From assembly GCA_040386335.1 (NCBI GenBank), contig JAZKFT010000011.1:124001-188000 (forward strand): DNA of 64,000 nt. The letters are read 5' to 3'. This document shows, piece by piece, positions 8,448 through 17,387 of this stretch (the first letter of the stretch is position 1; each line of letters opens with the position of its first letter). The stretch is from JAZKFT01 sp040386335 (GTDB taxonomy: Bacteria > Bacteroidota > Bacteroidia > Chitinophagales > Chitinophagaceae). The position numbers and the translations under genes are program-made. The notes under the pieces are model-generated. The model was given only the letters and a program-made list of their open reading frames with translations. It ran no database searches and was not told the origin of the DNA.

Positions 8448-10349
8448 ATGAAAATCACTCTACATCATTATGTAGCGGCCGTTACATTATTATTTTCTTC
8501 AACCCGAATTGCTGCACAAGCTCCTAATTTAGGTACCACCGTTAATTTTGCGCTATTCACAACTGTGGGTGCTGTTACAAACACCGGCATTTCCCAGGTT
8601 ACAGGCAATGTGGGTACCAATAGCGGCTCCACTACAGGCTTTGGCAACGTTAATGGCCAGATGCACGATAATGACGGTGCCACAGCACAGGCTGCAGCAG
8701 ATCTGCTGTCAGCCTATAACCAATTACATGCAGCGATACCAAACTTTTTCCCTGCGCCACTACTGGGAAATGGCGACACCCTCATTGCCGGCACTTACAG
8801 TATTTCAGGCGTAACCACGCTGAATGGCAACCTCACTTTGAATGCTGCGGGCAACCCCAATGCAGTTTTCATTTTTCAAATCGGAGCAGCGTTTTCAGTA
8901 AACGCAGGTTCCAAAATAAAACTAATCAATGGGGCACAGGCATGCAATGTATTTTGGAAGGTAGAAGGCCTTGTGAGCGTAGCATCGGCAGCTTTTTTAC
9001 GAGGCACTATTGTGGCTCATAATGCAGCCATAGCATTGAATACTAACGATACATTAGAAGGCAGGGCACTTTCCATTTCCGGTGCCATCACCACCAACGG
9101 AGTATTGGCATATACCCCCGCAGGCTGCGGAAGCCCTATATTAACCGGGCCGGCCTGCCCCAATCTCGGTTCTACCGCGGCATATGCTCTCTTTTCGGGT
9201 AACGGATCGGTTACTAACAGCACACCGCTCACTACGTTTGCTAATGGTGATATCGGCACTAATGTTGGCTTAACCATTGGTTATAATCCATTAAATGTTA
9301 CGGGCATGATTCATCCCATACCGGATGGATCTACCGCAGCATGTGCAGCCGATTTATTGAATGTTTATAGCTACTTAAATCTCATTCCACATGATATTGA
9401 ATTGTTATACCCGGCACAGTTTGGGCATAACCTTGTTCTTACACCACACACATACCTCATGAATTCTGCTGCTTCATTTACAGATTCGCTGTACCTGAAT
9501 GCGGAAGGAAATGCAGATGGTGTATTCGTTATAAAAATAAACGGGGCTTTATCCACGAGCACTTTTTCAAAAGTCATTTTGATAAACGGGGCACAAGCGA
9601 AAAACGTTTTTTGGAAAGTAGATGGCGCAGTTACCATTAATGATTATTCTGTTTTCAAAGGGACCATCATTTGCAACAATGGCGCTGTAAATTTAAATAC
9701 TGGCGATTCATTATATGGAAGGGCGTTTACCACGAATGGTGCATTAAGTACAGCTTCGTTGGTTGTAAATGTTCCTCCTGGTGCGGCTAATGGATGTACG
9801 GCACTTCCTGTTACCTGGCGTTATTTCCGTGGCAGGCAGGTACAAAAAAATGTGATGCTGGAATGGGAAACGACCAATGAAGTGAATAATGGCTTCTTTA
9901 CCATTGAGAAAAGCAGGGATGGGATTACATTCGAAGCTTTCACTACGGTAAATGCTTCTACACAAAGTCTGAATTCTGAAAACCTTTATTCTCTCAACGA
10001 CGACCAACCTTACGCGATTGGTTACTATCGCATATCGCAAACGGATAAGGACGGGAGAAAAAATTATTACCAAACGATACAGGTGCGATTTGCCGCACAT
10101 CAAGTGATAAAAGTGTTGCGCTATGTTTTGGGGAATAATATCCACATCCAGGTTTCCGACGCGATTCCTGCCAATGGCACAATAGAATTGTATACCATGG
10201 AAGGTAAAAAAATATCGTCCCAAAAGATAGCTATTTCCAAAGAGGTAAATAATTACAAGGTAAATAAGCCAGTTGCAAAAGGCATTTATTTAATCTCCAT
10301 AATAAGCCAGGGAGGAAGACTTTATAGTAGTAAGATTACTATTCTCTAG
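8448..10349 (+). CDS. Tandem ice-binding (DUF3494) protein with T9SS sorting domain
   Basis: The preferred start is the ATG at 8448, which gives the signal peptide MKITLHHYVAAVTLLFSSTRIAAQA; an upstream in-frame ATG at 8394 would add 18 non-signal residues. Two DUF3494 (ice-binding-like, PF11999) domains follow in tandem: roughly residues 25-225 (FALFTTVGAVTNTG, TAQAAADLLSAYNQL, LNAAGNPNAVFIFQIG, ACNVFWKVEG, FLRGTIVAHNAAI) and 235-450 (the same motifs in a diverged copy, e.g. AKNVFWKVDG, FKGTIICNNGAV). After LPVTWRYFRG comes a fibronectin-like module and a C-terminal T9SS type A domain (IELYTMEGKKI, KGIYLISI). The domain binds ice in some bacteria and fungi, but many Bacteroidota copies may be general adhesins. 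The mature 633-residue protein should be secreted or surface-bound. Confidence 0.88.
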   Translation: MKITLHHYVAAVTLLFSSTRIAAQAPNLGTTVNFALFTTVGAVTNTGISQVTGNVGTNSGSTTGFGNVNGQMHDNDGATAQAAADLLSAYNQLHAAIPNFFPAPLLGNGDTLIAGTYSISGVTTLNGNLTLNAAGNPNAVFIFQIGAAFSVNAGSKIKLINGAQACNVFWKVEGLVSVASAAFLRGTIVAHNAAIALNTNDTLEGRALSISGAITTNGVLAYTPAGCGSPILTGPACPNLGSTAAYALFSGNGSVTNSTPLTTFANGDIGTNVGLTIGYNPLNVTGMIHPIPDGSTAACAADLLNVYSYLNLIPHDIELLYPAQFGHNLVLTPHTYLMNSAASFTDSLYLNAEGNADGVFVIKINGALSTSTFSKVILINGAQAKNVFWKVDGAVTINDYSVFKGTIICNNGAVNLNTGDSLYGRAFTTNGALSTASLVVNVPPGAANGCTALPVTWRYFRGRQVQKNVMLEWETTNEVNNGFFTIEKSRDGITFEAFTTVNASTQSLNSENLYSLNDDQPYAIGYYRISQTDKDGRKNYYQTIQVRFAAHQVIKVLRYVLGNNIHIQVSDAIPANGTIELYTMEGKKISSQKIAISKEVNNYKVNKPVAKGIYLISIISQGGRLYSSKITIL

Positions 10350-10528
10350 CTATCTGTCCATCCAAACACATGGCAAAGGAGAATGTTAATTAACCGGCTG
10401 CGTTAACAAAGCATTTGGAAGCAAAGAATAGTTTGGCACAGTTTTCCTAAATGGAACAGGTATAGAATGGATATAGATTCCGAATCCCAAAAAGAGGAGG
10501 GATGATTTTTCACCCTTAAATGAGCATT

Positions 10529-11107
10529 ATGAAAAAGACTTTGATAGCATTAGTAGTAACAGCTGCTGTAGTTTCAGCTTGTAATAAACAGGATACGTCC
10601 TCAACGACAGTGCCAATGCAAAATCCGTTTAACAATTCCATGAACGGTGCAACAGACGGTAGTGATTATAGCTTTGCGCAACGTATCATGATGGAGTCTC
10701 CGGAATACATTGCCTGGCGCAAAGAAAAAATAGAGGCTGACAGGCTCTTCAATGAGGAGTTGAATGCCAAACAGGAAGCAGATAATGAGACAATAGACAG
10801 AACACCTGCTACTGCAAAAAAAACGACAAAACAGTCAAGCAATACAAATAATAGTAATAATACCAACAATTCAACCGCGCAAAACGAGCCTTCACCCGGT
10901 ACTGTTACGCCTGCTGAGCAACCAGCAAAAAAACGTTGGAGCAATAGAGCCAAAGGTGCTGTAATAGGAGCAGGTAGTGGAGCCGTTGTAGGTGTTATTG
11001 TGAGTAAAGACAAGGTAAAGGGCGGTATTCTCGGTGGCCTGCTGGGAGCCGGAGTTGGTTACGTAATTGGAAATGAAAAGGATAAGAAGAAAAGTAAGAC
11101 CAACTAA
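10529..11107 (+). CDS. Lipoprotein with C-terminal glycine zipper
   Basis: Starting at the ATG at 10529 (an in-frame ATG lies three codons upstream), the 192-residue product begins MKKTLIALVVTAAVVSACNK, a lipoprotein signal with a lipobox Cys. A polar middle with an Asn/Thr-rich stretch (about residues 110-135) follows. The C-terminus holds a YMGG/Gly-zipper-like element, AKGAVIGAGSGAVVGVIV then GGILGGLLGAGVGYVIG, ending in a Lys-rich tail. Gly-zipper lipoproteins of this type sit in the envelope and may oligomerise in or against the membrane. The exact role is unknown. The gene ends in a strong hairpin shared with the convergent protease gene. Confidence 0.75.
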   Translation: MKKTLIALVVTAAVVSACNKQDTSSTTVPMQNPFNNSMNGATDGSDYSFAQRIMMESPEYIAWRKEKIEADRLFNEELNAKQEADNETIDRTPATAKKTTKQSSNTNNSNNTNNSTAQNEPSPGTVTPAEQPAKKRWSNRAKGAVIGAGSGAVVGVIVSKDKVKGGILGGLLGAGVGYVIGNEKDKKKSKTN

Positions 11108-11161
11108 CCGTTAATAAAGAAGCATAATTGTATAACAGGAAGTATTTTCCTCAAATACCGC

Positions 11162-11213
11162 AAAGGGTACAAAAAACTCCGGACAAATGATTCCGGAGTT
11201 TTTTGTACCCTTT
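11162..11213. terminator. Bidirectional hairpin terminator, perfect 22-bp stem
   Basis: A perfect inverted repeat of 22 bases (11162-11183 with 11192-11213) and an 8-base loop. The A-run and T-run inside the stem let it work in both directions, between the lipoprotein gene and the convergent aspartyl protease gene. Confidence 0.85.
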
Positions 11214-11258
11214 ACTATTTATTACGCTAAAGTTGACTTTGGAAATAGAGAGGAATTA

Positions 11259-12476
11259 TTAATCGATCCTACCCACTTTCATTTTTATCTCCATGGGCAC
11301 CTTATTACGAAGCACAATAATTTTCAACCTGTTGCCTGCGTGCTGCAGGCTATTTTTTATCGATTGAAAAGAAGATCCGACTGTATTATCTACGGCAAAT
11401 ACCTCATCTCCCACTTTTAATCCGGCCTGATCGGCAGGCGAATTTTCTACCACTTCACCAATAACCACTTTGCCTTCTTCATAATAGACTTCCATTCCGG
11501 TATATGCGTAGTCAAATGGATCTCTGAAATGATTATTCGGCATCAGGTAAATCTCGGCACGGGGATAATTCAGTGTGAGGTTAAAACGCCTCAGCAAGTC
11601 GGCGCCAAACAAACCACCTAGTGTAGGGTAGCTGGTAACATTAAATTCATCATCAAATACGTAAGTAGGTACTTTCTTAAATTTGTAAGGCCCCAGTTTA
11701 AATTCCTTTACGGTAGTAATCATCATCTGCTTTTTTCCACCCAACCCTTCTGCCACGGTAGGCATCAGCTTTTTCTTACTGGCAAACAGCGAGCTGTCTT
11801 TCACAAAATCTTCCGACAATAACAAACAAAGCCCGCCACCTGTGTCGAAATAAAAGCGGTGCTGAACGGTGGTGTTATCCTTAACCATAGCGGTCTGTAT
11901 CGGCAGGTTATTAAACGCCGGCCGCAGCAATGTACCTCCCCTCGGATATTTATAACTTCCCGGAGAGTAAAAAAGTATTTCGGCATGGTCGAAATCTACA
12001 TGAACTATATAACGGCGAAGCAAACTAAAGCCAATAATGCCATCAATTCTTACCCCATATACAGCGGTGAGCAGTGAATAATCGTTAATGTGGAAATCCA
12101 GCGAGTCGGCCACTATGCCCGGTAATTTCAGTTTATGATGCAAGGCATAGTCCACCTGCCTGATGCCTGCGATACCCCGTATGGTACGGTTCGTTGGGGT
12201 GATGGGTAAATTAAGTTCGGCCGCAGTGGCACTGTCAAGTGAGATGCCTCCACTGCCTGTGTCTAAAATAAAATTGAGGGAGTCTGTGTTTTCATCCAAT
12301 ACAGCACGTAACAGGATAACGCCACCAGTCATTTGTTCGAACCTGAATTTGGAAAGCAGTTTTGCAGGAGGGGCTGAAAATATTTCCTGTGCCGGTGCCA
12401 TACTACTCATACAAATACATGCCAGCAGGGGAAAGATTTTCTTTTTTATGGTATCGGCTATGGCAGCTATGGTCAT
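11259..12476 (-). CDS. Retropepsin-like aspartyl protease with PDZ domain
   Basis: The protein has 405 residues from the ATG at 12476; a GTG six codons upstream is an alternative. An N-terminal hydrophobic signal (IFPLLACICMSSMAPAQ) suggests export. Two aspartyl protease half-domains follow, each with a D-T-G motif: NFILDTGSGGISLDSATA and, about 145 residues later, HRFYFDTGGGLCLLLSEDF. Each is followed by a hydrophobic-hydrophobic-Gly region (DGIIGFSLLRRY and LGGLFGADLLRRF). The last 80 residues are a PDZ domain (VGEVVENSPADQAGLKVGDEVFAVD), commonly attached to this family. It is probably a periplasmic or surface peptidase; the substrate is unknown. Confidence 0.85.
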   Translation of the reverse strand: MTIAAIADTIKKKIFPLLACICMSSMAPAQEIFSAPPAKLLSKFRFEQMTGGVILLRAVLDENTDSLNFILDTGSGGISLDSATAAELNLPITPTNRTIRGIAGIRQVDYALHHKLKLPGIVADSLDFHINDYSLLTAVYGVRIDGIIGFSLLRRYIVHVDFDHAEILFYSPGSYKYPRGGTLLRPAFNNLPIQTAMVKDNTTVQHRFYFDTGGGLCLLLSEDFVKDSSLFASKKKLMPTVAEGLGGKKQMMITTVKEFKLGPYKFKKVPTYVFDDEFNVTSYPTLGGLFGADLLRRFNLTLNYPRAEIYLMPNNHFRDPFDYAYTGMEVYYEEGKVVIGEVVENSPADQAGLKVGDEVFAVDNTVGSSFQSIKNSLQHAGNRLKIIVLRNKVPMEIKMKVGRID

Positions 12477-12669
12477 CTTCGTTGTGTCACTCACTTGTAC
12501 GCCTTTTTCTCTATGGAGCGCGGCACAGGCAGTGATTCTTTTTATGTAAGCAATCTAAATGTAGTAACCGGCTCTCCGGCCTTAAAAACCATTCTTATTT
12601 TCAAACATCAAGTTATCTCAAACAATCCAATCATTTATTCCTTTCATCACAAATGCAACAACACCCGTT

Positions 12670-12677
12670 TATCTTTG
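12670..12677 (+). promoter_or_regulatory. Putative -7 promoter element for mqnC
   Basis: TATCTTTG fits TAnnTTTG about 100 bases upstream of the mqnC start. No clear TTTG at -33 is visible, so the assignment is weak. The rest of 12477-12775 holds nothing recognisable. Confidence 0.3.
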
Positions 12678-12775
12678 TTGTTCTTTCAAATGCCGCTGAG
12701 GCGATGCAATACCATAAGCAATTGCATACCTTTTAAAAAAGAACCTCAAGGCACCTAAAATATTTTACATTACTC

Positions 12776-13900
12776 ATGAATTTATCGAAGCTCTATCAAA
12801 AGGCCCTCAATTTCGAATTCTTGCCGGTAGAAGAAGGCGTATATCTTTTTGAACATGCACCCCTCGCAGATCTGATGTTTGTGGCCAACGAACTGCGCAA
12901 AAAACAGGTGCCACATGGCAAAGTATCCTGGATCATCGACCGCAACCTGAATACGACCAATGTTTGCATTGCCAACTGTAAATTCTGTAATTTTTACCGT
13001 GTACCCGGCCATCCCGATGCCTACATTACTGATATAGACACTTATAAAAGGAAGATTGACGAGACGATCCGGTATGGCGGAGAGCAGCTACTGCTGCAAG
13101 GCGGACATCACCCGGAATTAGGATTGAAGTTCTATGTAGACCTGTTCAGGGAGCTAAAGCAACTGTACCCCAATATTAAACTCCACGCATTAGGCCCGCC
13201 CGAAGTAGCCCATATCACCAAACTGGAAAAAAGTACCCATGCTGAAGTGTTGAAAGCATTAAGAGCAGCAGGCCTTGACAGCTTGCCTGGCCCCGGGGCT
13301 GAAATACTGGTGGATCGTGTACGGCGTCTTATTGCCAAAGGCAAATGCGGCGCCCAGGAATGGCTCGACGTGATGCATGAGGCACATAACCAGGGACTTA
13401 CCACCAGCGCCACTATGATGTTTGGTCATGTGGAAACGGTGCAGGAAAGGTTTGAACACCTGGCAAAGATCCGCGAAGTACAAAGCCGCAAGCCTGAAGG
13501 CGCAAAAGGCTTTATTGCTTTTATACCATGGACATTTCAGGACGTCGACACCCTACTGACCCGCATACGTGGCGTTCATAACTTAACCACCAGCGAAGAA
13601 TATATCCGGATGATAGCCATGAGCCGCATCATGCTGCCAAATGTAAAAAACATACAAGCCAGCTGGCTGACGGTAGGTAAGGCTGTAGCACAAATGTGCC
13701 TCCATGCCGGCGCCAACGATTTTGGCAGCATTATGATAGAAGAAAATGTAGTAAGTGCTGCCGGTGCACCACATCGCTTTACTGCGAACGGTATCCAGGA
13801 GGCTATACGTGAGGCAGGTTTTGAACCAATGCTGCGCAACCAGCAATATGAAAACCGGCCGATGCCAGAGTTGATGGAAGAGCAGGTGATTGACTATTGA
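12776..13900 (+). CDS. mqnC: Cyclic dehypoxanthinyl futalosine synthase
   Basis: MqnC is the radical-SAM enzyme of the futalosine route to menaquinone; it cyclises dehypoxanthine futalosine to the spiro intermediate. The 374 residues contain the [4Fe-4S] motif CIANCKFC (CxxxCxxC) within TNVCIANCKFCNFYR. Family-specific blocks follow: LLLQGGHHPELGLKFY, LHALGPPEVAH, LPGPGAEILVDRVRR, TTSATMMFGHVET, FIPWTFQ, NIQASWLTVG and EENVVSAAG. The IDRNLNTTNVC and GAEILVDRVR blocks point to MqnC rather than the related aminofutalosine synthase MqnE. The gene stands alone here; other mqn genes are not in the window. Its presence indicates menaquinone-based respiration made by the futalosine rather than the classical men pathway. 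Confidence 0.92.
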   Translation: MNLSKLYQKALNFEFLPVEEGVYLFEHAPLADLMFVANELRKKQVPHGKVSWIIDRNLNTTNVCIANCKFCNFYRVPGHPDAYITDIDTYKRKIDETIRYGGEQLLLQGGHHPELGLKFYVDLFRELKQLYPNIKLHALGPPEVAHITKLEKSTHAEVLKALRAAGLDSLPGPGAEILVDRVRRLIAKGKCGAQEWLDVMHEAHNQGLTTSATMMFGHVETVQERFEHLAKIREVQSRKPEGAKGFIAFIPWTFQDVDTLLTRIRGVHNLTTSEEYIRMIAMSRIMLPNVKNIQASWLTVGKAVAQMCLHAGANDFGSIMIEENVVSAAGAPHRFTANGIQEAIREAGFEPMLRNQQYENRPMPELMEEQVIDY

Positions 13901-13964
13901 TCATTAAATCAGAGTTCTCAGTCATCAGGTTTTTAGGTTTACTTATATACTATTTGCAATTCTG

Positions 13965-14002
13965 AAACCCCCATTCGGCCCAAAACGGGTAGATGGGGGT
14001 TT
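13965..14002 (+). terminator. Rho-independent terminator after mqnC
   Basis: Stem 13965-13974 pairs perfectly with 13993-14002 (AAACCCCCAT/ATGGGGGTTT) and is followed by a T-rich stretch. Confidence 0.75.
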
Positions 14003-14349
14003 TCTTTTCCTGTTTTTGATGACCCAACTACATGAGGTCATCAACCGTGTCGTGCCCTCAACTTTCAAAAATTTTAAAATTTTGAGGTATTTATCCATCT
14101 GCATTGGCTAAATTCATATTGCCGGCTTTTTTTGATTAGAGTAAAAAAAAGTGGATTTTTTCTGACAAAAGACTAATTATTATATCATAGCCAATAAAAT
14201 ATTCAACTTATTTTTTCATTTTTACCGAATTTGTATTACTTTCACAATGTTTACTATTAATGTAAATAAAAATAATGTGTTCAAATAGCAGTTGAGCGCA
14301 TCATTTTGCTTAAACGATTTTCTTGCCTTAACAATTTAAAACAAAGAAA
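14003..14349. other. Intergenic region upstream of the nitrate island
   Basis: About 350 bases, strongly A+T-rich from 14130 to 14340. It should contain the nirB promoter and any nitrate- or FNR-responsive site, but no convincing TAnnTTTG box or clean CRP/FNR palindrome was found by eye. No gene is supportable. Confidence 0.5.
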
Positions 14350-16878
14350 ATGGGAAGCTCCAAAAAGCCCATTGTTGTTGTTATTGGCAACGGCATGGTA
14401 GGCTACAAGTTCTGCGAAAAGCTGGTAAAAAAAACCAATAGCTTCGAACTGATTGTTTTTGGCGAAGAACCCCGCCGGGCTTACGACCGGGTTCATCTCA
14501 GCGAATATTTTGCCGGCAAAACCGAAGATGATCTCAGCCTTTCCACCCTGGAATGGTATGCCAAAAATGATATCCGGCTTTATTTAAGCGATCCAATCCT
14601 CGAGATCAACCGCTCCGCCAAAACCATCCATTCCCAAAAAGGCATTGTACAGCCATACGATTATCTCATTTTGGCCACCGGTTCAGCTGCTTTTGTACCC
14701 AATATTCCCGGGGTAGAAAAGGAGGGTGTATTTGTATACCGCACCATTGAAGACCTGGAAATGATGAAATCACATGCCAGGAATGCAAAAAAAGGTGCAG
14801 TAATTGGTGGAGGCCTGCTCGGCCTGGAAGCTGCCAAAGCCTTACTGGACCTGGGTGTGGAAGAAACCCATGTAGTGGAATTTGCCCCAAGACTGATGCC
14901 AAGGCAGATAGATAGCGCAGGCAGCGGCATGCTACAGCAAAAGCTGAAAGAGTTTGGCCTTAAGGTACACCTGAATAAAAGCACTACTGCCATTGCCGGT
15001 AATGGTACGATTGAAGCACTCGAATTTGCCGACGATTCTAAACTGGAACTGGATATGCTCGTAATATCAGCAGGCATCCGGCCAAGGGACGAGCTTGCCA
15101 AACTCTCTGGTATAGAAGTAGGTGGCCGTGGCGGTATCCTGGTAAACGACCAGCTCCAAACCAGCGATTCAAACATTTTCGCTATTGGCGAATGTGCCTT
15201 ATATAATAGCATGATCTACGGTCTTGTGGCCCCGGGCTACGAAATGGCAGAGGTGGTAGCAAAGAACCTGGTAGCTACCCTGACCGCTCCGCTGGAAGGC
15301 AGCGAAACCTCGTTCACCGGTTTCGACATGAGCACCAAGCTCAAACTCATCGGGGTAGATGTAGCCAGTTTTGGTGATGCTTTTATTACCGAGCCTGACT
15401 GCCGCACCATTATTTTCGAAGACACCCACAAGGGCATCTACAAGCGCATCAATATCAGCACCGATGGCAAATACCTGCTCGGCGGGATCTTGATTGGGGA
15501 TGCAGAAGCTTATAATATCCTTCTGCAAACGGTTAACAATAAAATTATACTTCCGCCAAATCCCGAGGACCTGATTCTCGGTAGTCGTGGTGGAGAAAGT
15601 GAAGGTGGTGCCGGCGTAATGGGCCTTCCGGATGATGCACTGATTTGCAGTTGCGAAGCAGTTTCCAAAGGTGCCATTTGCAGTGCGGTGACCGACGGGG
15701 GCATTTCCACCGTGGATGGCATGAAAAAATGCACCAAAGCCGGAACCGGCTGTGGGGGCTGCGTACCTATGCTAAAAGATCTGATTGTTGGCACCATGAA
15801 GTCCAATGGTGTATACGTTAAGAATGTGGTTTGTGAACATTTTGATTATAGCCGGCAGGAACTTTTTGACCTTACCAAAATGAACGGCATTAAAACCTAC
15901 GACGAAGTACTGGGCAGGTATGGTAAAGGCGACGGTTGCGAAGTGTGCAAACCGGTAGTAGCCAGTATCCTGGCCAGCTTGTGGAATGATCTCATTTTAA
16001 AACAAGACACTATCCAGGATAGTAACGACCGCTTTTTGGCGAATATCCAAAAAGGCGGCACCTACTCCGTGGTACCACGCATCCCGGGTGGCGAAATAAC
16101 CCCGGACAAGCTGATCGCTATCGGACAGGTAGGAAAAAAATACAACCTGTACACAAAGATCACGGGCGGGCAGCGCATAGACTTGTTTGGTGCCCACCTC
16201 AGCGACCTGCCTTTAATTTGGGAAGAACTCATTGATGCTGGCTTTGAAAGCGGCCATGCTTATGGCAAATCACTGCGTACCGTAAAAAGCTGCGTGGGCA
16301 GCACCTGGTGCCGGTTTGGATTACACGACAGCGTGACTTTTGCCATAGAAGTGGAAGACCGCTACAAAGGATTACGCAGCCCTCACAAACTAAAAGGCGG
16401 CGTAAGTGGCTGTATACGCGAGTGCGCAGAGGCACAAAGCAAGGACTTTGGCATTATCGCCACCGAAAAAGGATGGAACCTCTATATCTGCGGCAATGGT
16501 GGCAGCAAACCACAACATGCACAATTGCTCGCCACCGATATCGATAAAGAAACCTGCATCAAATACCTCGACCGCTTTTTAATGTTTTATGTAAAAACCG
16601 CCGACCCGCTTACAAGAACCGCCACCTGGCTGAACAAGATGGAAGGTGGCATGGCCTATCTTAAAAACGTGATTGTGAATGACAGCCTCGGTATTGCCGA
16701 AGAACTGGAAGCCGCCATGATACAGCATATGAACACCTATGAATGCGAGTGGAAGGCTGCAATTGAAAATCCGGAAATGAGAAAGCGTTTTAATCATTTT
16801 GTAAACGCTCCTTCCGAAAAAGACCCCACTTCAGAACTGGTTCCAATGAGGGGACAGGTGAAGGCGAAAGAATGGTAA
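14350..16878 (+). CDS. nirB: NAD(P)H-dependent nitrite reductase, large subunit
   Basis: NirB reduces nitrite to ammonium in the cytoplasm using NAD(P)H. The 842 residues have the full domain order: FAD/NAD(P)-binding oxidoreductase (about 1-400; VVVIGNGMVGYKFCEKLV, then GGGLLGLEAAKAL for NAD(P)); a BFD-type [2Fe-2S] region (about 430-480; ICSCEAVSKGAIC and CTKAGTGCGGCVP) with a second, partial one around 490-545; the ferredoxin-like half domain (about 575-630); and the sirohaem/[4Fe-4S] domain. Cluster ligands are visible as C648-x5-C654 (SCVGSTWC) and C688-x3-C692 (SGCIREC). It is followed by nirD after 140 bases and heads the nitrate assimilation island. All key residues appear intact. Confidence 0.96.
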   Translation: MGSSKKPIVVVIGNGMVGYKFCEKLVKKTNSFELIVFGEEPRRAYDRVHLSEYFAGKTEDDLSLSTLEWYAKNDIRLYLSDPILEINRSAKTIHSQKGIVQPYDYLILATGSAAFVPNIPGVEKEGVFVYRTIEDLEMMKSHARNAKKGAVIGGGLLGLEAAKALLDLGVEETHVVEFAPRLMPRQIDSAGSGMLQQKLKEFGLKVHLNKSTTAIAGNGTIEALEFADDSKLELDMLVISAGIRPRDELAKLSGIEVGGRGGILVNDQLQTSDSNIFAIGECALYNSMIYGLVAPGYEMAEVVAKNLVATLTAPLEGSETSFTGFDMSTKLKLIGVDVASFGDAFITEPDCRTIIFEDTHKGIYKRINISTDGKYLLGGILIGDAEAYNILLQTVNNKIILPPNPEDLILGSRGGESEGGAGVMGLPDDALICSCEAVSKGAICSAVTDGGISTVDGMKKCTKAGTGCGGCVPMLKDLIVGTMKSNGVYVKNVVCEHFDYSRQELFDLTKMNGIKTYDEVLGRYGKGDGCEVCKPVVASILASLWNDLILKQDTIQDSNDRFLANIQKGGTYSVVPRIPGGEITPDKLIAIGQVGKKYNLYTKITGGQRIDLFGAHLSDLPLIWEELIDAGFESGHAYGKSLRTVKSCVGSTWCRFGLHDSVTFAIEVEDRYKGLRSPHKLKGGVSGCIRECAEAQSKDFGIIATEKGWNLYICGNGGSKPQHAQLLATDIDKETCIKYLDRFLMFYVKTADPLTRTATWLNKMEGGMAYLKNVIVNDSLGIAEELEAAMIQHMNTYECEWKAAIENPEMRKRFNHFVNAPSEKDPTSELVPMRGQVKAKEW

Positions 16879-16971
16879 GTATGAAGTAGTCATTGGGGCA
16901 AGAAGTCACTGGTCAGTATGCACTTGCTACGCCAACAGCCAACCGGGTTACCAATCCTGGATTCCTCACCG

Positions 16972-16995
16972 CCTTATATGCCCTTATATTCCTTG
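16972..16995 (+). repeat. Half copy of a dispersed repeat upstream of nirD
   Basis: Bases 16973-16994 are identical to one arm of the 28-base inverted repeat at 41936-42043. The copy ends about 24 bases before the nirD start codon. Confidence 0.75.
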
Positions 16996-17018
16996 GTCAA
17001 CCAAAAACTTAAATAATT

Positions 17019-17381
17019 ATGAACGTAGAAACGACAACAGCTGCAGCAACCAAATGGTTTTTTGCCTGCTACACAAATGATATTCCTAATAATGGCGGTG
17101 CCTGCGTAAAGTATGAAGACGAGCAAATAGCCGTTTTTAACTTCAGCCGGCGCGATGAATGGTTCGCCTGCCAGAACCTTTGCCCGCACAAACAACAGAT
17201 GGCCTTAAGCCGTGGTATGATTGGCAGTACAGGCGAGGCTTGCGAGCCTAAAGTGGCCTGCCCATTCCACAAAAAAACATTTAGCCTGCTTACAGGCGAA
17301 TGCTTAACGGGTGATGAATGCAACATTAAAACCTACCCGGTAAAAGTGACAGATGGCAAGGTGTATGTTGGGGTAGCATAA
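17019..17381 (+). CDS. nirD: Nitrite reductase small subunit, Rieske type
   Basis: NirD is the small partner of NirB in NAD(P)H nitrite reductase. The 120-residue protein has a Rieske fold. Unlike the cluster-less NirD of some enterics, it keeps a full set of putative [2Fe-2S] ligands: C55-P-H57 (NLCPHKQQMALSRG) and C81-x2-H84 (ACPFHKKTFSL), followed by TGECL. A bound cluster is therefore likely (inference). It lies downstream of nirB in the same direction, with a dispersed repeat between them, and ends 6 bases from the convergent FNR-type regulator. Confidence 0.93.
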   Translation: MNVETTTAAATKWFFACYTNDIPNNGGACVKYEDEQIAVFNFSRRDEWFACQNLCPHKQQMALSRGMIGSTGEACEPKVACPFHKKTFSLLTGECLTGDECNIKTYPVKVTDGKVYVGVA

Positions 17382-17387
17382 AAAACT

